Below, piece by piece: positions 7,421 through 16,151 of a stretch of DNA of 64,000 bases. Source of the DNA: Nitrospirillum sp034653355. GTDB lineage: Bacteria > Pseudomonadota > Alphaproteobacteria > Azospirillales > Azospirillaceae. How positions within the stretch are numbered: position 1 is the first letter of the stretch; every line of letters starts with the position of its first letter. Both the position numbers and the translations under genes were made by a program. Location: positions 1,116,001 through 1,180,000 of the forward strand of contig NZ_JAYEER010000003.1 of NCBI RefSeq assembly GCF_034653355.1. The letters run 5' to 3'. The notes under the pieces are model-generated. The model worked only from the letters and a program-made list of their open reading frames with translations, searched no databases and was not told the origin of the DNA.

Positions 7421-9787
7421 TCAGAAACTCTGCTGGAACTGCACGCCGAACTGGCGTGGGCGGCTGACCACGCCACGGGGGTAGCGTTCATAGGTTCCGT
7501 CAGCAAGAAGCATCTGGCGTTCGAAGCCCGCGGCAGGCTGGTCACCAAAGTTCAGGCGTTCATCCAGCAGATTCTTGACGTAAAATAAGACCTGGGATTG
7601 CCCGAAACTCACGCCGATATTGCCGTTGACCATGTTGAACGCCTGGCGCACCACAAAGCCTCCGCGCCCGGTCGGGACATCGACGGAGCCAGTATAGCTG
7701 TAGTCGGCAGCAATAAAGAGCTGATAGTCATGACTGAGGTCCACCTGGTAGAATCCAGATATGGTCCCACTCCATTGCGGAACCTGAGAAAGGGGACTGT
7801 TCGCGGGTTGCGGCAGCACGCCGGGATCCAGAAGGACGCCATCGGTATAGCCGAGCCCCAACTCGATCGTGAACGGCACCCCGGCGAAGGGACGGCCGGA
7901 AACCTCCATTTCGCCGCCCCGGATACGCGCCTTACCCGCATTCGTCGTGACGGACAGGGTGCAGGTGGGCAAATAAACCGACTGCTGGATGTCGGACCAG
8001 TCAATTTGAAAGACCGCCGCGGACGCACTGAGCCGGCCCTCTGCCAGCCGGCTCTTGATTCCGGCCTCATAGCTCCACAGCGTGTCGGATCGATACTGCC
8101 GCAACGCATCCCCATTCAGGCCCAAATGCGCAAGGTCGGCCGAACAAAGATCCGCTGGGAGGGATTGCTGCGCGCCCCCGGCCCTGAAGCCCTTGGACAC
8201 AGAGGCATAGATATTGCCCTGCTCGTCCAGCTTATAGGAGACCACGGCTTTGGGAATGAGCCCCAACTCGCTGTTCCCAATGGCTGGCACATAGGATGAC
8301 CCGGCGGGTAGGAAGACGAATCCCTGGTCCTCGTTTGCGTCGGTCTTCTGATTTGTCCAATATTGCCGCAGGCCTGCCGTGACGGTCAGCTTCGGGATGA
8401 TCTCATAATATAGTTCGCCGAAAAGCGCCGCATCGTTGCTGTGAATGAACGTGCCATTGGCGGCGAGATAGGACGGATTGAAGCCCGCGTCGGCCAGCGC
8501 CGGAATCGGAGTGACCGGCACGGTGTCACGGCGGTTCTGATGCTGGTAGAATACCCCGGCAATGCCGGAAAGGTGCGGTAATAGCGTGCCATCATCGAAG
8601 GAAACGCGACTTTCGTGCGTGAGCCGCGTTTCGGTATGGTGGGTATCCTGGTAAATGGGTGTATTGCCGAAGTCGATCCCCGTAGCCTGGGTAAGGTACA
8701 GGTTGCTCCCCTCGGTGTCGTCTTCCCGCTCGTTGATCCGGCGCGCGAAATAGCTGGTGGAAGAAGCCACGGAGAAATCGTCTCCGGTATAGTTCAGGAC
8801 GAACGACCCAATACCCCAGCGATCTCGGGAATATTCCTGCACGTCTTGGGCACGGTCCACCGTGTAGGACAAGGGTTTATAATCGGGGTAGGGTACGTAG
8901 GCGGCCGGAAAGCCGTGCAGGTCGCTTGACTGGCCCATGGCGCTGATGGTCGCCTCCACCTCGTCCGTCAGTTTGGCCCGAAGCGTGACCGACGCCGCGT
9001 AGGTGTCATTGCGACCCTGTCCATCCCTGGAGACAAGATTGCCGGAAGCATCGGGAAACCGGCGCGTGATGAATCCGGAATCCCGAGTATCGGCAATGGC
9101 GACATCGAGGCCGAGCTGACCGGGAGCAAGCACGACGTTTGCGACGACGTTGCCATCATAATCAAGCCCCCCGCCTTCGGTTCCGCCGCCCTGCACCTGC
9201 ACCTCGCCCGAATTCTCAGTCAATGAAGGCTTGCGGGTGATGAAGCGCACGTTGCCCCCCATGGAACTGGCACCGAACAGGGTTCCCTGGGGGCCCTTGA
9301 GCACTTCGATGCGATCGAGGTCCAGCGTCAACGGACTGACGGATGAGGGCACCGGCGTGTCATTGATATAGTAGGATGTCGTCCCACTGCCGGCCACGCC
9401 ACGAATGGTGGTCTGGCGGCTACCGCTCCACAACAGATCCGCTCCTTGACCATATTGGAAGGTCAGGTTGGGAATGCGGGTCGCATAATCGGTAAAATTC
9501 TGAATGTTCTGCGTCTTCAGATAATCGGACGAATAGGCGGTGATGGAGGCTGGGACGTCCAATGCCTTCTCATCCTTCCGCCTGGCCGATACGACGATCT
9601 CGGCAATATTGAGTCCATCGCTGCCGTCATTCTGCTTCGTGGCTTGCTCCTGTGCATAGACCACGCCCATTGGGGTGGACAGGACGGAACAGGCGAGCAG
9701 TAGTACGCGTAAAGACATGAACGTTTTTCGTTCATTTGGAATTGCGGTGCCGCATTCCAAGACCAGCCGATTCTTCAAACCCGTCAT
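7421..9787 (-). CDS. TonB-dependent outer-membrane receptor (module A)
   Basis: 788 aa from the ATG at 9787, which is preceded by GGGGAGAG. The reading frame extends further up to 9886 without a better start. A second possible start (MSLRVLLLACSVL, 9718) lies directly before the signal peptide, so about 23 leader residues are uncertain. After the signal peptide comes a TonB-box-like AEIVVSARR, then a plug domain (QTTIRGVAGSGTTSYYINDT, RIEVLKGPQGTLFGASSMGG) and a 22-strand-type barrel ending in Phe. It resembles the receptor at 46866-49271 closely through plug and barrel. The class is iron/vitamin/glycan uptake; the substrate is unknown. Its product would hand ligand to the periplasmic module A proteins. 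Confidence 0.93.
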   Translation of the reverse strand: MTGLKNRLVLECGTAIPNERKTFMSLRVLLLACSVLSTPMGVVYAQEQATKQNDGSDGLNIAEIVVSARRKDEKALDVPASITAYSSDYLKTQNIQNFTDYATRIPNLTFQYGQGADLLWSGSRQTTIRGVAGSGTTSYYINDTPVPSSVSPLTLDLDRIEVLKGPQGTLFGASSMGGNVRFITRKPSLTENSGEVQVQGGGTEGGGLDYDGNVVANVVLAPGQLGLDVAIADTRDSGFITRRFPDASGNLVSRDGQGRNDTYAASVTLRAKLTDEVEATISAMGQSSDLHGFPAAYVPYPDYKPLSYTVDRAQDVQEYSRDRWGIGSFVLNYTGDDFSVASSTSYFARRINEREDDTEGSNLYLTQATGIDFGNTPIYQDTHHTETRLTHESRVSFDDGTLLPHLSGIAGVFYQHQNRRDTVPVTPIPALADAGFNPSYLAANGTFIHSNDAALFGELYYEIIPKLTVTAGLRQYWTNQKTDANEDQGFVFLPAGSSYVPAIGNSELGLIPKAVVSYKLDEQGNIYASVSKGFRAGGAQQSLPADLCSADLAHLGLNGDALRQYRSDTLWSYEAGIKSRLAEGRLSASAAVFQIDWSDIQQSVYLPTCTLSVTTNAGKARIRGGEMEVSGRPFAGVPFTIELGLGYTDGVLLDPGVLPQPANSPLSQVPQWSGTISGFYQVDLSHDYQLFIAADYSYTGSVDVPTGRGGFVVRQAFNMVNGNIGVSFGQSQVLFYVKNLLDERLNFGDQPAAGFERQMLLADGTYERYPRGVVSRPRQFGVQFQQSF

Positions 9788-10538
9788 GACGGTTTGCTCT
9801 CCCCGATTTTGAAAATATGTTTGTTGGCCAGCTTGCGCTTCGCTCCCAGTCAGCGCTTGTCGCGGTTCAAGCCTCGACACCGTCATTTGGCTGGTGCTTC
9901 GCCGGCCTTGGCGGTCGTTTTTGGATCACAACAATGAAGCTGAATACGCATATTTGTTGCTTAATGTAAACGATGCCCGAGATAAACGCAGCAAGGCTGC
10001 TTGAAACTGTCCGGAAACGTTTCGGAGTATCCCGTAACGTCGTCCGAGAGCGCCCGTACGTGTGTACGTTCCCCGGTCGCGGTTGGAGGGACAGCATGTC
10101 AAGGCGACCAGGGGGCCCGAAGGCGTGACCCCGAAGGCGTGACCCCGAAGGCGTGACTAGGACGGCAAGGCGCGACCGGCATCGGCCCTGGCGCTACGGT
10201 TGATGATGCGTGGGCATCGGCACGCTGCTGCGCGTGGTTCGCCGCACCAAGTCATCACGAATACCAACGGCTTCCTGGCCACCGGTCAATTCTGCGGCTT
10301 GGAACTGTTCACCCCAAGGAGTGCACTCCAGTACCGGGTCAATGTTCGGTGCAGATTGACAGGCCAGTCCCAGTCAATTCCTGGATTTCCATCTCCATCA
10401 GCTACCGGGTCTTGGCATCGTGACTGGAAGAGCGCGTCTGTTGTCGCGCCGCTTCATTGGCGTCGTAACCGTACGTAACTTGCGCGCTGAGCCTTCCCCT
10501 GCCGGATATGGGTGGAAAGCACAAAAGGGAGGTGAACC
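9788..10538. other. divergent intergenic region between two TonB-receptor genes
   Basis: This 751-bp stretch holds no supported gene. It contains the AT-richer segment around 9930-9980, probably the promoter of the minus-strand receptor, and a 3 x 14-bp tandem repeat at 10116-10157. The plus-strand receptor has a strong ribosome binding site (AAGGGAGGT, 10525-10533). No recognisable cobalamin or other riboswitch box was found. Confidence 0.6.
10116..10157. repeat. three perfect tandem copies of a 14-bp unit
   Basis: The unit CCCGAAGGCGTGAC occurs at 10116-10129, 10130-10143 and 10144-10157 without a mismatch. It lies between divergent receptor genes. There are no spacers, so it is not a CRISPR; it is a minisatellite or an array of binding sites. 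Confidence 0.9.
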
Positions 10539-12683
10539 GTGCAGGATTTAGGGGCGGTCCAGAAGGGCGGACGCCGCGCGTGTGAGGCTGGAAGCTGTTG
10601 GAAAGGAACACGCGCCCTCAAGGTGACCATGCTGACAGGTTGTCTGATTTCAACTGTCAGCCACATCGCGTTGGCGGAGACGGACAACAATATCGCCGAA
10701 GACGTGATCGTGACCGCCGAGCGCCGTGATTTGATCGGCAGCGCACTGACCTCCAGTCAGGGAGTGGTGGTCAAGGACGAGTTGGACCTGCTGCCGGCCT
10801 ATCGCGTGGGCCAGATGCTGGAAACGGTGCCGGGTCTGGTGGTGACCAGTCATAGCGGTGAGGGCAAGGCCAACCAATACCTGCTGCGGGGGTTCAATCT
10901 GGACCACGGCACCGACTTGGCCGTCAGTATCGACGGCATGCCTGTCAACATGCGCACCCATGCCCATGGCCAGGGCTATACCGACCTGAACTTCGTCATC
11001 CCGGAACTGGCCAACGGCTTGGGTTATACCAAGGGCCCCTATTTCGCGGCCCAGGGCGACTTCTCGGCGGTTGGATCGGTCCAGATGGGCTACGGCGACC
11101 AGATTGCGAGCCAGATGGCGTTGACGGCCGGCACGCTGGGCTATCAGCGTGCCTTTGCCGCCGGCACGACCGATCTCGGGCCCGGTCACCTCACCGCGGG
11201 TGGGGAACTGGTGCATTACGACGGCCCCTGGGACCATCCGGACAACCTGCGCAAGGGGAACGCCGTGCTGCGTTACGGCCAAGGCGACCATTACGATGGC
11301 TTCACCGTCACCGCGATGTATTACCATGCCTTATGGAACGCCACGACCGATCAGCCGGCGCGCGCCATCGATGACGGCTTGATCGGCCGCTACGGCACCT
11401 TGGACCCGTCGGATGGCGGCAAGGCTCAGCGCATGAGCCTGTCCGGCACCCTCGCCCTGCCGGTGGACAAGGGCTGGCTGGCCGGCGGCGCCGTGAAGGC
11501 CAACGCTTATGTCGTCAACAACCAGCTGACCCTGTGGAACAACTTCACCCATTTCCTGGATAATCCGGTTCTGGGAGACCAGCACGAGCAAAACGAGAAC
11601 CGCATGGTGGCGGGTGGGGCGGTCAGCTACGCCAAGACATTGTCCTTGTTCGGTGTCGACCATGAACTGCTAACCGGCCTGGATGTTCGTTTCGACGACG
11701 TGAATGTTGATCTGCTGGCCACCCACCAGCGCGTGCTTTATGAGGCACTGGGCGACGACAACGTCCGGGAGGCCGGCGGCGGCGCCTACCTTCAAGCGAT
11801 CAGCCATTGGACACCCTGGCTGCGCACCGTTGTCGGCGCGCGCGAGGATTACCTGACCGGCACTGACCATGGCACCAACGCCGGCGTGGTGGCTGCCCGC
11901 CTGGCGCAGCCCAAGGGCAGCGTCATCGTCACGCCCTGGGAGAGCACGGAGGTCTATGTCAGCGCGGGTCGCGGCTTCCATAGCAATGACGTGCGCGGCA
12001 CAACGCAGGGCAACGCGCCGCTGCTGCCCAAGGTGGACGGGGCGGAGGTAGGCCTGCGCAGCACCCTCCTTCCCAACCTCACGGCCACGCTGACGGCCTT
12101 CCAGATGGATTTCGTGTCGGAACTGACGTACAACGCCGACGCGGGCCAGACGACGGCGGGACGTCCCAGCCGGCGCCGGGGGCTGGAACTGAACACCACC
12201 TACGCGCCCTGGTCCTGGCTGGAACTCTATGGCAGCGTCGCCTTCAGCCACGCCCGCTATACCGACCGCGATCCTGCGGGCGATTTCATCCCCGATGCCC
12301 CTAAATACATCGGTTCCCTGGCCCTGTACCTGAAGGACCTGGGATCATGGGGCGGGGTGGGGCCGTGGGCCGCCGGCACCTGGGCGGAAGGGCGGCTCTC
12401 GGGCGGGCTGGAATTCCGCTATCTCGGCTCCCATCCCCTGATCGAGGACAACAGCATCCAGTCCAACGGGTATAGCGAATGGAATCTGAGCCTGGACTAT
12501 AAGCTGGAGAGCGGCCTGCGCCTGGGTATCGGCGTCTACAACATGTTCAACAGCAAGGACGATGCCGCCGACTATTATTACACCGACCGCCTGCGGGGCG
12601 AACCGGCGTCAGGCGTTCCCGACATGCATATCCATCCGCTGGAGCCTCGCTCCGTCCGCTTCACCGTCGCCCGCCAATTCTGA
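10539..12683 (+). CDS. TonB-dependent receptor of a second type
   Basis: 714 aa starting at GTG 10539 behind a strong AAGGGAGGT. A signal segment (MLTGCLISTVSHIALA) is followed by a TonB-box-like EDVIVTAERR. The plug has LLRGFNLDHGTDLAVSIDG and a His-containing MRTHAHGQGYTDLNF, and the barrel ends FTVARQF. The plug motif is typical of a distinct receptor branch, not that of the two receptors at 7421 and 46866. The ligand is unknown. A hairpin follows it at 12707-12747. No transporter or TonB/ExbBD genes are nearby. Confidence 0.92.
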   Translation: MQDLGAVQKGGRRACEAGSCWKGTRALKVTMLTGCLISTVSHIALAETDNNIAEDVIVTAERRDLIGSALTSSQGVVVKDELDLLPAYRVGQMLETVPGLVVTSHSGEGKANQYLLRGFNLDHGTDLAVSIDGMPVNMRTHAHGQGYTDLNFVIPELANGLGYTKGPYFAAQGDFSAVGSVQMGYGDQIASQMALTAGTLGYQRAFAAGTTDLGPGHLTAGGELVHYDGPWDHPDNLRKGNAVLRYGQGDHYDGFTVTAMYYHALWNATTDQPARAIDDGLIGRYGTLDPSDGGKAQRMSLSGTLALPVDKGWLAGGAVKANAYVVNNQLTLWNNFTHFLDNPVLGDQHEQNENRMVAGGAVSYAKTLSLFGVDHELLTGLDVRFDDVNVDLLATHQRVLYEALGDDNVREAGGGAYLQAISHWTPWLRTVVGAREDYLTGTDHGTNAGVVAARLAQPKGSVIVTPWESTEVYVSAGRGFHSNDVRGTTQGNAPLLPKVDGAEVGLRSTLLPNLTATLTAFQMDFVSELTYNADAGQTTAGRPSRRRGLELNTTYAPWSWLELYGSVAFSHARYTDRDPAGDFIPDAPKYIGSLALYLKDLGSWGGVGPWAAGTWAEGRLSGGLEFRYLGSHPLIEDNSIQSNGYSEWNLSLDYKLESGLRLGIGVYNMFNSKDDAADYYYTDRLRGEPASGVPDMHIHPLEPRSVRFTVARQF

Positions 12684-12706
12684 CTCCCGTGGATGTTCAT
12701 CCCAGG

Positions 12707-12747
12707 GCGGATCGCGCGACACCGGTAACAGGGTTGGCGCGATCCGC
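12707..12747 (+). terminator. hairpin after the TonB-receptor gene
   Basis: The 11-bp perfect stem GCGGATCGCGC / GCGCGATCCGC encloses a 19-nt loop, 24 bp after the receptor stop. No T-run follows, so intrinsic termination is uncertain. It lies between convergent genes and could serve both strands. Confidence 0.5.
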
Positions 12748-12799
12748 TCATCGGGACGACAGGGAAGGCGGTTGCGGCGCGACGAGACGCGACGGGCCC

Positions 12800-13288
12800 C
12801 TATGATCCTTTGGGCCGCGACCAGGCCCAGCCGGCGATGCGCCAGCCGGCGCCTTCCCGGCGCAAGGCGACGGTGAAGATCGCCCCCAATTCCGCGCCCG
12901 GCTTGCCGTTGAGCTTGTACCGGAAATCGGCGGGGACGACGACGTATGCGCTATCCGCCTCGACATCCACCCGCCAGGGCTTGCGCAGCTTGTTGACCCC
13001 GTCCGTCAGGCCGATCGACTGGTTGAATGCCGCCAGTCCCGCCGCCCAATGGGCGCACGTGTCCTTGCCGTGCCACTGAAAGGGCGCGAATTCGTCAACG
13101 ATCGACGTTTCCTCGGCACAGGCGGCGATCGCGGTCGCGACGTCGCCCCGGTTCAGGCTGTCCACCCATTGGTTGACGGTCTTCATCACGTCGTCGCGGT
13201 CGGCGGCGACGGCCTGCTGAGTCAGTAACGCCATACCGGCGGCCGCGATCGTGAGGGCGCGCCTGGCGCGCCGAAGCATCTGTTTCAT
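12800..13288 (-). CDS. secreted NTF2-like (SnoaL/DUF4440-type) protein
   Basis: 162 aa from the ATG at 13288, preceded by AGGAAGAAG; nine further upstream codons lack support. A signal peptide (LTIAAAGMALLTQQAVAA) precedes an NTF2-like fold pattern: DVMKTVNQWVDSLNRGDVATAI, WHGKDTCAHW, then a C-terminal GAIFTVALRREGAGWRIAGW. Such proteins are small ligand-binding or isomerase-like domains. The role here is unknown. It is convergent with the receptor gene and directly downstream (49 bp) of the FAH-hydrolase gene, so it may be the last gene of the dioxygenase-hydrolase operon. Confidence 0.8.
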   Translation of the reverse strand: MKQMLRRARRALTIAAAGMALLTQQAVAADRDDVMKTVNQWVDSLNRGDVATAIAACAEETSIVDEFAPFQWHGKDTCAHWAAGLAAFNQSIGLTDGVNKLRKPWRVDVEADSAYVVVPADFRYKLNGKPGAELGAIFTVALRREGAGWRIAGWAWSRPKGS

Positions 13289-13336
13289 GGCTTCTTCCTG
13301 GAGATGAAAAGGCACCCCCCCCCCGGGGAGTACCGG

Positions 13337-14248
13337 CTAGCGCGCGACCACGGGATGGCGCAGCGTGCCGATGCCATCGACCGTCGCGACAATGACGTCG
13401 CCCGGCCAGACCCATTCCTGCGGGTCCCGGCCGGCGCCGACGCCAGCGGGTGTGCCGGTCGCGATGATGTCGCCTGGCTCCAGCGTGATGCCCCGGCTGA
13501 TGTCGGCGACCAGTTCGTCGACCTTGAACAGCATGTACGCGGTGTTGCTGCGCTGCTTCTCCACGCCGTTGACGGTCAGCCACAAGTCGAGTGACTGCGG
13601 ATCGGGGATTTCATCGGCGGTGACGACGACCGGTCCCAAGGGGCAATAGCTATCCTGCCCCTTGGAATAAATCCATTGGCCGGCGCGGCGACAATCACGT
13701 GCGCTCATATCGATGCACACCGTATAGCCGAAGACATGGCGCAGGGCGTCGGTACGGGGCACGCTTCTGGCTTTGGTGCCGACAATCACCGCCAGTTCCA
13801 CCTCCCAATCAAGCTGCTGCGTGATCTTGCCGTCATGCAGGATAGGCTCGCCCGGTCCGATGACGCTGGTCGGCGGCTTGGAGAAGATCACGGGTTGGCG
13901 CGGCAGGTCCGGCGAGGTGTCGAGCGACTTGGCGCTCTCGGCGACGTGCTGGGTGTAGTTGAGGCCGATGCCGAAGATGTTCTTGCGGGGGCGGGGGATG
14001 GGCGCCAGCAGCGTCACGTTCGCCAACGGGACGGCGGTGCCGAGTGGGAACCCTCCTTCGCACTCCGCGATCAACCGGGTGGCGATCGCCACCGCTCGCG
14101 GACCCAGATCGATGAATTCCAGCATCGAAGAGGGGAAGGGAACGTTTTTCGCGCCGCCGAAGCGGGCCAGGTCGATCACGAGATCGCCGGCGATGGCGCC
14201 GAGGCGCGCCGCCGACTCCACATCGGCGCGGTAGGTGACGAGACGCAT
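13337..14248 (-). CDS. fumarylacetoacetate hydrolase (FAH) family protein
   Basis: 303 aa. The family cleaves or isomerises acylpyruvates such as fumarylpyruvate or maleylpyruvate using a metal bound by acidic residues. Visible motifs are GIGLNYTQHVAES, LDWEVELAVIVG (metal-binding Glu pair), DMSARDCRRAGQWIYSKGQD and GDIIATGTPAGVG. The ATG at 14248 follows GAAGGAAT; the longer frame above it is non-family sequence. It lies 20 bp downstream of a gentisate-dioxygenase-like gene on the same strand, the classical pairing for ring cleavage followed by hydrolysis of the ring-fission product. The exact substrate cannot be told from sequence. Confidence 0.92.
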   Translation of the reverse strand: MRLVTYRADVESAARLGAIAGDLVIDLARFGGAKNVPFPSSMLEFIDLGPRAVAIATRLIAECEGGFPLGTAVPLANVTLLAPIPRPRKNIFGIGLNYTQHVAESAKSLDTSPDLPRQPVIFSKPPTSVIGPGEPILHDGKITQQLDWEVELAVIVGTKARSVPRTDALRHVFGYTVCIDMSARDCRRAGQWIYSKGQDSYCPLGPVVVTADEIPDPQSLDLWLTVNGVEKQRSNTAYMLFKVDELVADISRGITLEPGDIIATGTPAGVGAGRDPQEWVWPGDVIVATVDGIGTLRHPVVAR

Positions 14249-14268
14249 TGAAATTCCTTCAGGGTTGG

Positions 14269-15396
14269 TCAGGAGAGGACCGGCTGATGTCCGCCGTTCT
14301 CGCCCAGGGCTTCTTCGCGATAGAGACCGAGCGCGTGCATGACGGGCAGGTCGTGGAAGCTGAACAGGCAGGCGTCCTCGGTGGCGGAGGCGTTGGCGTG
14401 TTCGTGATACATCCAGGATGGGACGACGAAGATATCCCGCTCCCGCCAGTCGAAACGCTGCCCGTTGATCACCGACCAGCCCCGGCCTTTGGCGCACTGA
14501 TAGACGAAACTGCCGGTCTGGCGGTGGGCCTTGGTTCTCTCCCCGGGTCTCAGCATTTGCATCGTCGCGCCGATGGTCGGCATCACCGGCCCGCCCGTGG
14601 CCGGGTTCACGTAATCCATGATGAGGCCGTCGAAGGGTGAGCCGTCCGAGACCCGCGCATAGCGCGACAGCGCCTCATAGGTCGGCGCCCACTCATACTT
14701 GAGCAGCGGCGAATAGCGTTTGGCCCAGTGCTGGCCCGCCGGCCGCAAGCCGGATCCGGCCCACATGGCGAGACTGTCGTCCACGGGGTGGGCGACGGCC
14801 TGCTGAAGCTCCGGGTGGACCTCGTAGAAATTGGCGTCTAGCGCGTTCATCAAGGGAATGTCGAGCCCGTCCTGCCAGATGCAGACCGTCCCGTCCTCCG
14901 CCACGCCGTGTTCGTGCCACGTGCCGTTCGGCGTCAGCACGAAGTCGTTGGCGCCCAAGGTCATCTTGTGACCATCGACATTGGTGAAGGCGCCGCTGCC
15001 TTCCATGATGAAGCGCAACGCCGACGCGCTGTGGCGGTGGCTGGACGCGCACTCGCCTGGTTTCATCACCTGCAGTCCGGCATAGAGCCATCCCACCGCG
15101 GCGACGACATCCGACCGTCCCTTGTTCTCCAGGTAAACCACGCGGCGCCCAGCCTGCTCAGGCGTCACGAGGTCAAGCGCCCTTAGCACGTCCTGGCGCA
15201 GGTCTTGGAACCGCCAGATCATCGGAACCGATGAGGATCTGGGCTGCCACGGTTCGATCTTGTTCGCGACGGTCCACAGCGCACCCGTTCCCAAGCGGCT
15301 GAGCCGCCGATAATAGTCAATCAATTCAGGTGTATCGGACACATTGGCGCGGCCAACGACATCCTCCCGATACGCGTCGTAGCTGAGCTCGGGCAT
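14269..15396 (-). CDS. gentisate 1,2-dioxygenase-like cupin dioxygenase
   Basis: 375 aa bicupin. The first cupin carries the iron-binding motif SSHRHSASALRFIMEGSG (H120, H122) and a later WHEHG; the second, degenerate cupin has TKAHRQTGSFVYQCAKGRG. This is the layout of gentisate/salicylate/1-hydroxy-2-naphthoate dioxygenases, which open 1,2-dihydroxylated or 2,5-dihydroxylated rings with Fe(II) and O2. The start is the ATG at 15396 behind GGAGGG; four extra codons from a TTG are possible. It is followed by the FAH-family gene, making a ring-cleavage pair. The promoter contains a variant of the MarR-type palindrome (15417-15428) shared with a divergent flavin-reductase-like gene. Confidence 0.92.
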   Translation of the reverse strand: MPELSYDAYREDVVGRANVSDTPELIDYYRRLSRLGTGALWTVANKIEPWQPRSSSVPMIWRFQDLRQDVLRALDLVTPEQAGRRVVYLENKGRSDVVAAVGWLYAGLQVMKPGECASSHRHSASALRFIMEGSGAFTNVDGHKMTLGANDFVLTPNGTWHEHGVAEDGTVCIWQDGLDIPLMNALDANFYEVHPELQQAVAHPVDDSLAMWAGSGLRPAGQHWAKRYSPLLKYEWAPTYEALSRYARVSDGSPFDGLIMDYVNPATGGPVMPTIGATMQMLRPGERTKAHRQTGSFVYQCAKGRGWSVINGQRFDWRERDIFVVPSWMYHEHANASATEDACLFSFHDLPVMHALGLYREEALGENGGHQPVLS

Positions 15397-15416
15397 GACG
15401 CCCTCCAAGGATTTAT

Positions 15417-15428
15417 TATAGGCTTAAA
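15417..15428. promoter_or_regulatory. candidate MarR operator (variant palindrome)
   Basis: TATAGGCTTAAA differs at two positions from the perfect palindrome TTTAGGCCTAAA found at 22326 and 28471. It lies in the 125-bp divergent promoter region between the dioxygenase (minus) and the flavin-reductase-like gene (plus). Confidence 0.5.
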
Positions 15429-15467
15429 ATATCTTGCCAGGTCGGCAGATGCAAGTATCTTGGCGGG
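15424..15467 (+). promoter_or_regulatory. promoter element shared with the nitrilase promoter
   Basis: These 44 bp align without gaps to 45330-45373. The first 14 bases (TTAAAATATCTTGC) and the last 19 (ATGCAAGTATCTTGGCGGG) are identical; the 11 between differ. The conserved parts contain an inverted pair CTTGC-N13-GCAAG. It adjoins the palindrome at 15417. Confidence 0.65.
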
Positions 15468-15521
15468 AACAACAACGCCGCCAAGGCGTCCACGGATGGA
15501 AGCGGGAGGGTGGCCGTGCAT

Positions 15522-16151
15522 ATGGACTTCGATTTCAGGCAACTGGTGGCGGCGGACCGCTACAAGCTGATGAGTGCCGCGATAACCCCCCGGCCCATTG
15601 CCTGGCTGACCACCCTCTCGGCCGAGGGGTATCGCAACGCCGCGCCCTACAGCTTCTTCAACATGATGGGCTCGGAGCCCCCTCTGATTGCCATCGGATT
15701 GATGCGCCGCCCCGACGGCACCTTGAAGGACAGCGCCAGGAACATCTTGGAGACGGGCGAATTCGTGGTGAATCTGGTAAGCGAGACGGACGCGCCGGCG
15801 ATGAACTTCACCTGCATTGACGCGCCCCCGGAATTTGACGAACTGGAGCATGCGGGGGTCGCCGTCGCGCCCTCGGTCGCGGTCGCTCCTCCACGGATCG
15901 CCTCTGTTCCGGTCGCGATGGAATGCCGGCTTTTCCACCATGTCGATGCCGGGCAGTCCACGGTCGTCCTGGGTGAGGTGCTGCACTTTCACATCCGTGA
16001 CGATCTGGTTGATCCACGGCGCCTGCATGTGGACACGTTGGCCATGGCGCTGGTCGCGCGGATGCACGGCGCCGGCTGGTACACCCGCTCGACCGACCTG
16101 TTCCAGCTTTCACGGCCCTCCTATTCGGAGTGGCCGGGGGCGGCGGGCTGA
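15522..16151 (+). CDS. flavin reductase-like FMN-binding split-barrel protein
   Basis: 209 aa from ATG 15522; GTG 15516 is also possible behind GGGAGGG. The motifs fit the flavin reductase/FMN-binding split-barrel family: AAITPRPIAWLTTLSAEGYRNAAPYSFFNMMGSEPPLIAIGL, NILETGEFVVNLV and VLGEVLHFHI. Members bind FMN and either reduce flavin for a partner oxygenase or act as oxidoreductases. It is divergent from the gentisate-dioxygenase-like gene and shares its operator region, so a role in the same pathway is likely. No partner flavin oxygenase is adjacent. Confidence 0.85.
   Translation: MDFDFRQLVAADRYKLMSAAITPRPIAWLTTLSAEGYRNAAPYSFFNMMGSEPPLIAIGLMRRPDGTLKDSARNILETGEFVVNLVSETDAPAMNFTCIDAPPEFDELEHAGVAVAPSVAVAPPRIASVPVAMECRLFHHVDAGQSTVVLGEVLHFHIRDDLVDPRRLHVDTLAMALVARMHGAGWYTRSTDLFQLSRPSYSEWPGAAG

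Noticed and set aside
10116..10157. The tandem 14-bp units as a CRISPR array
   Set aside because: There are no spacers between the units and no cas genes in the window.
10160..10538. A cobalamin or other riboswitch before the TonB-receptor gene
   Set aside because: No conserved B12-box or other known aptamer core is visible in the region; only a strong ribosome binding site is clear.
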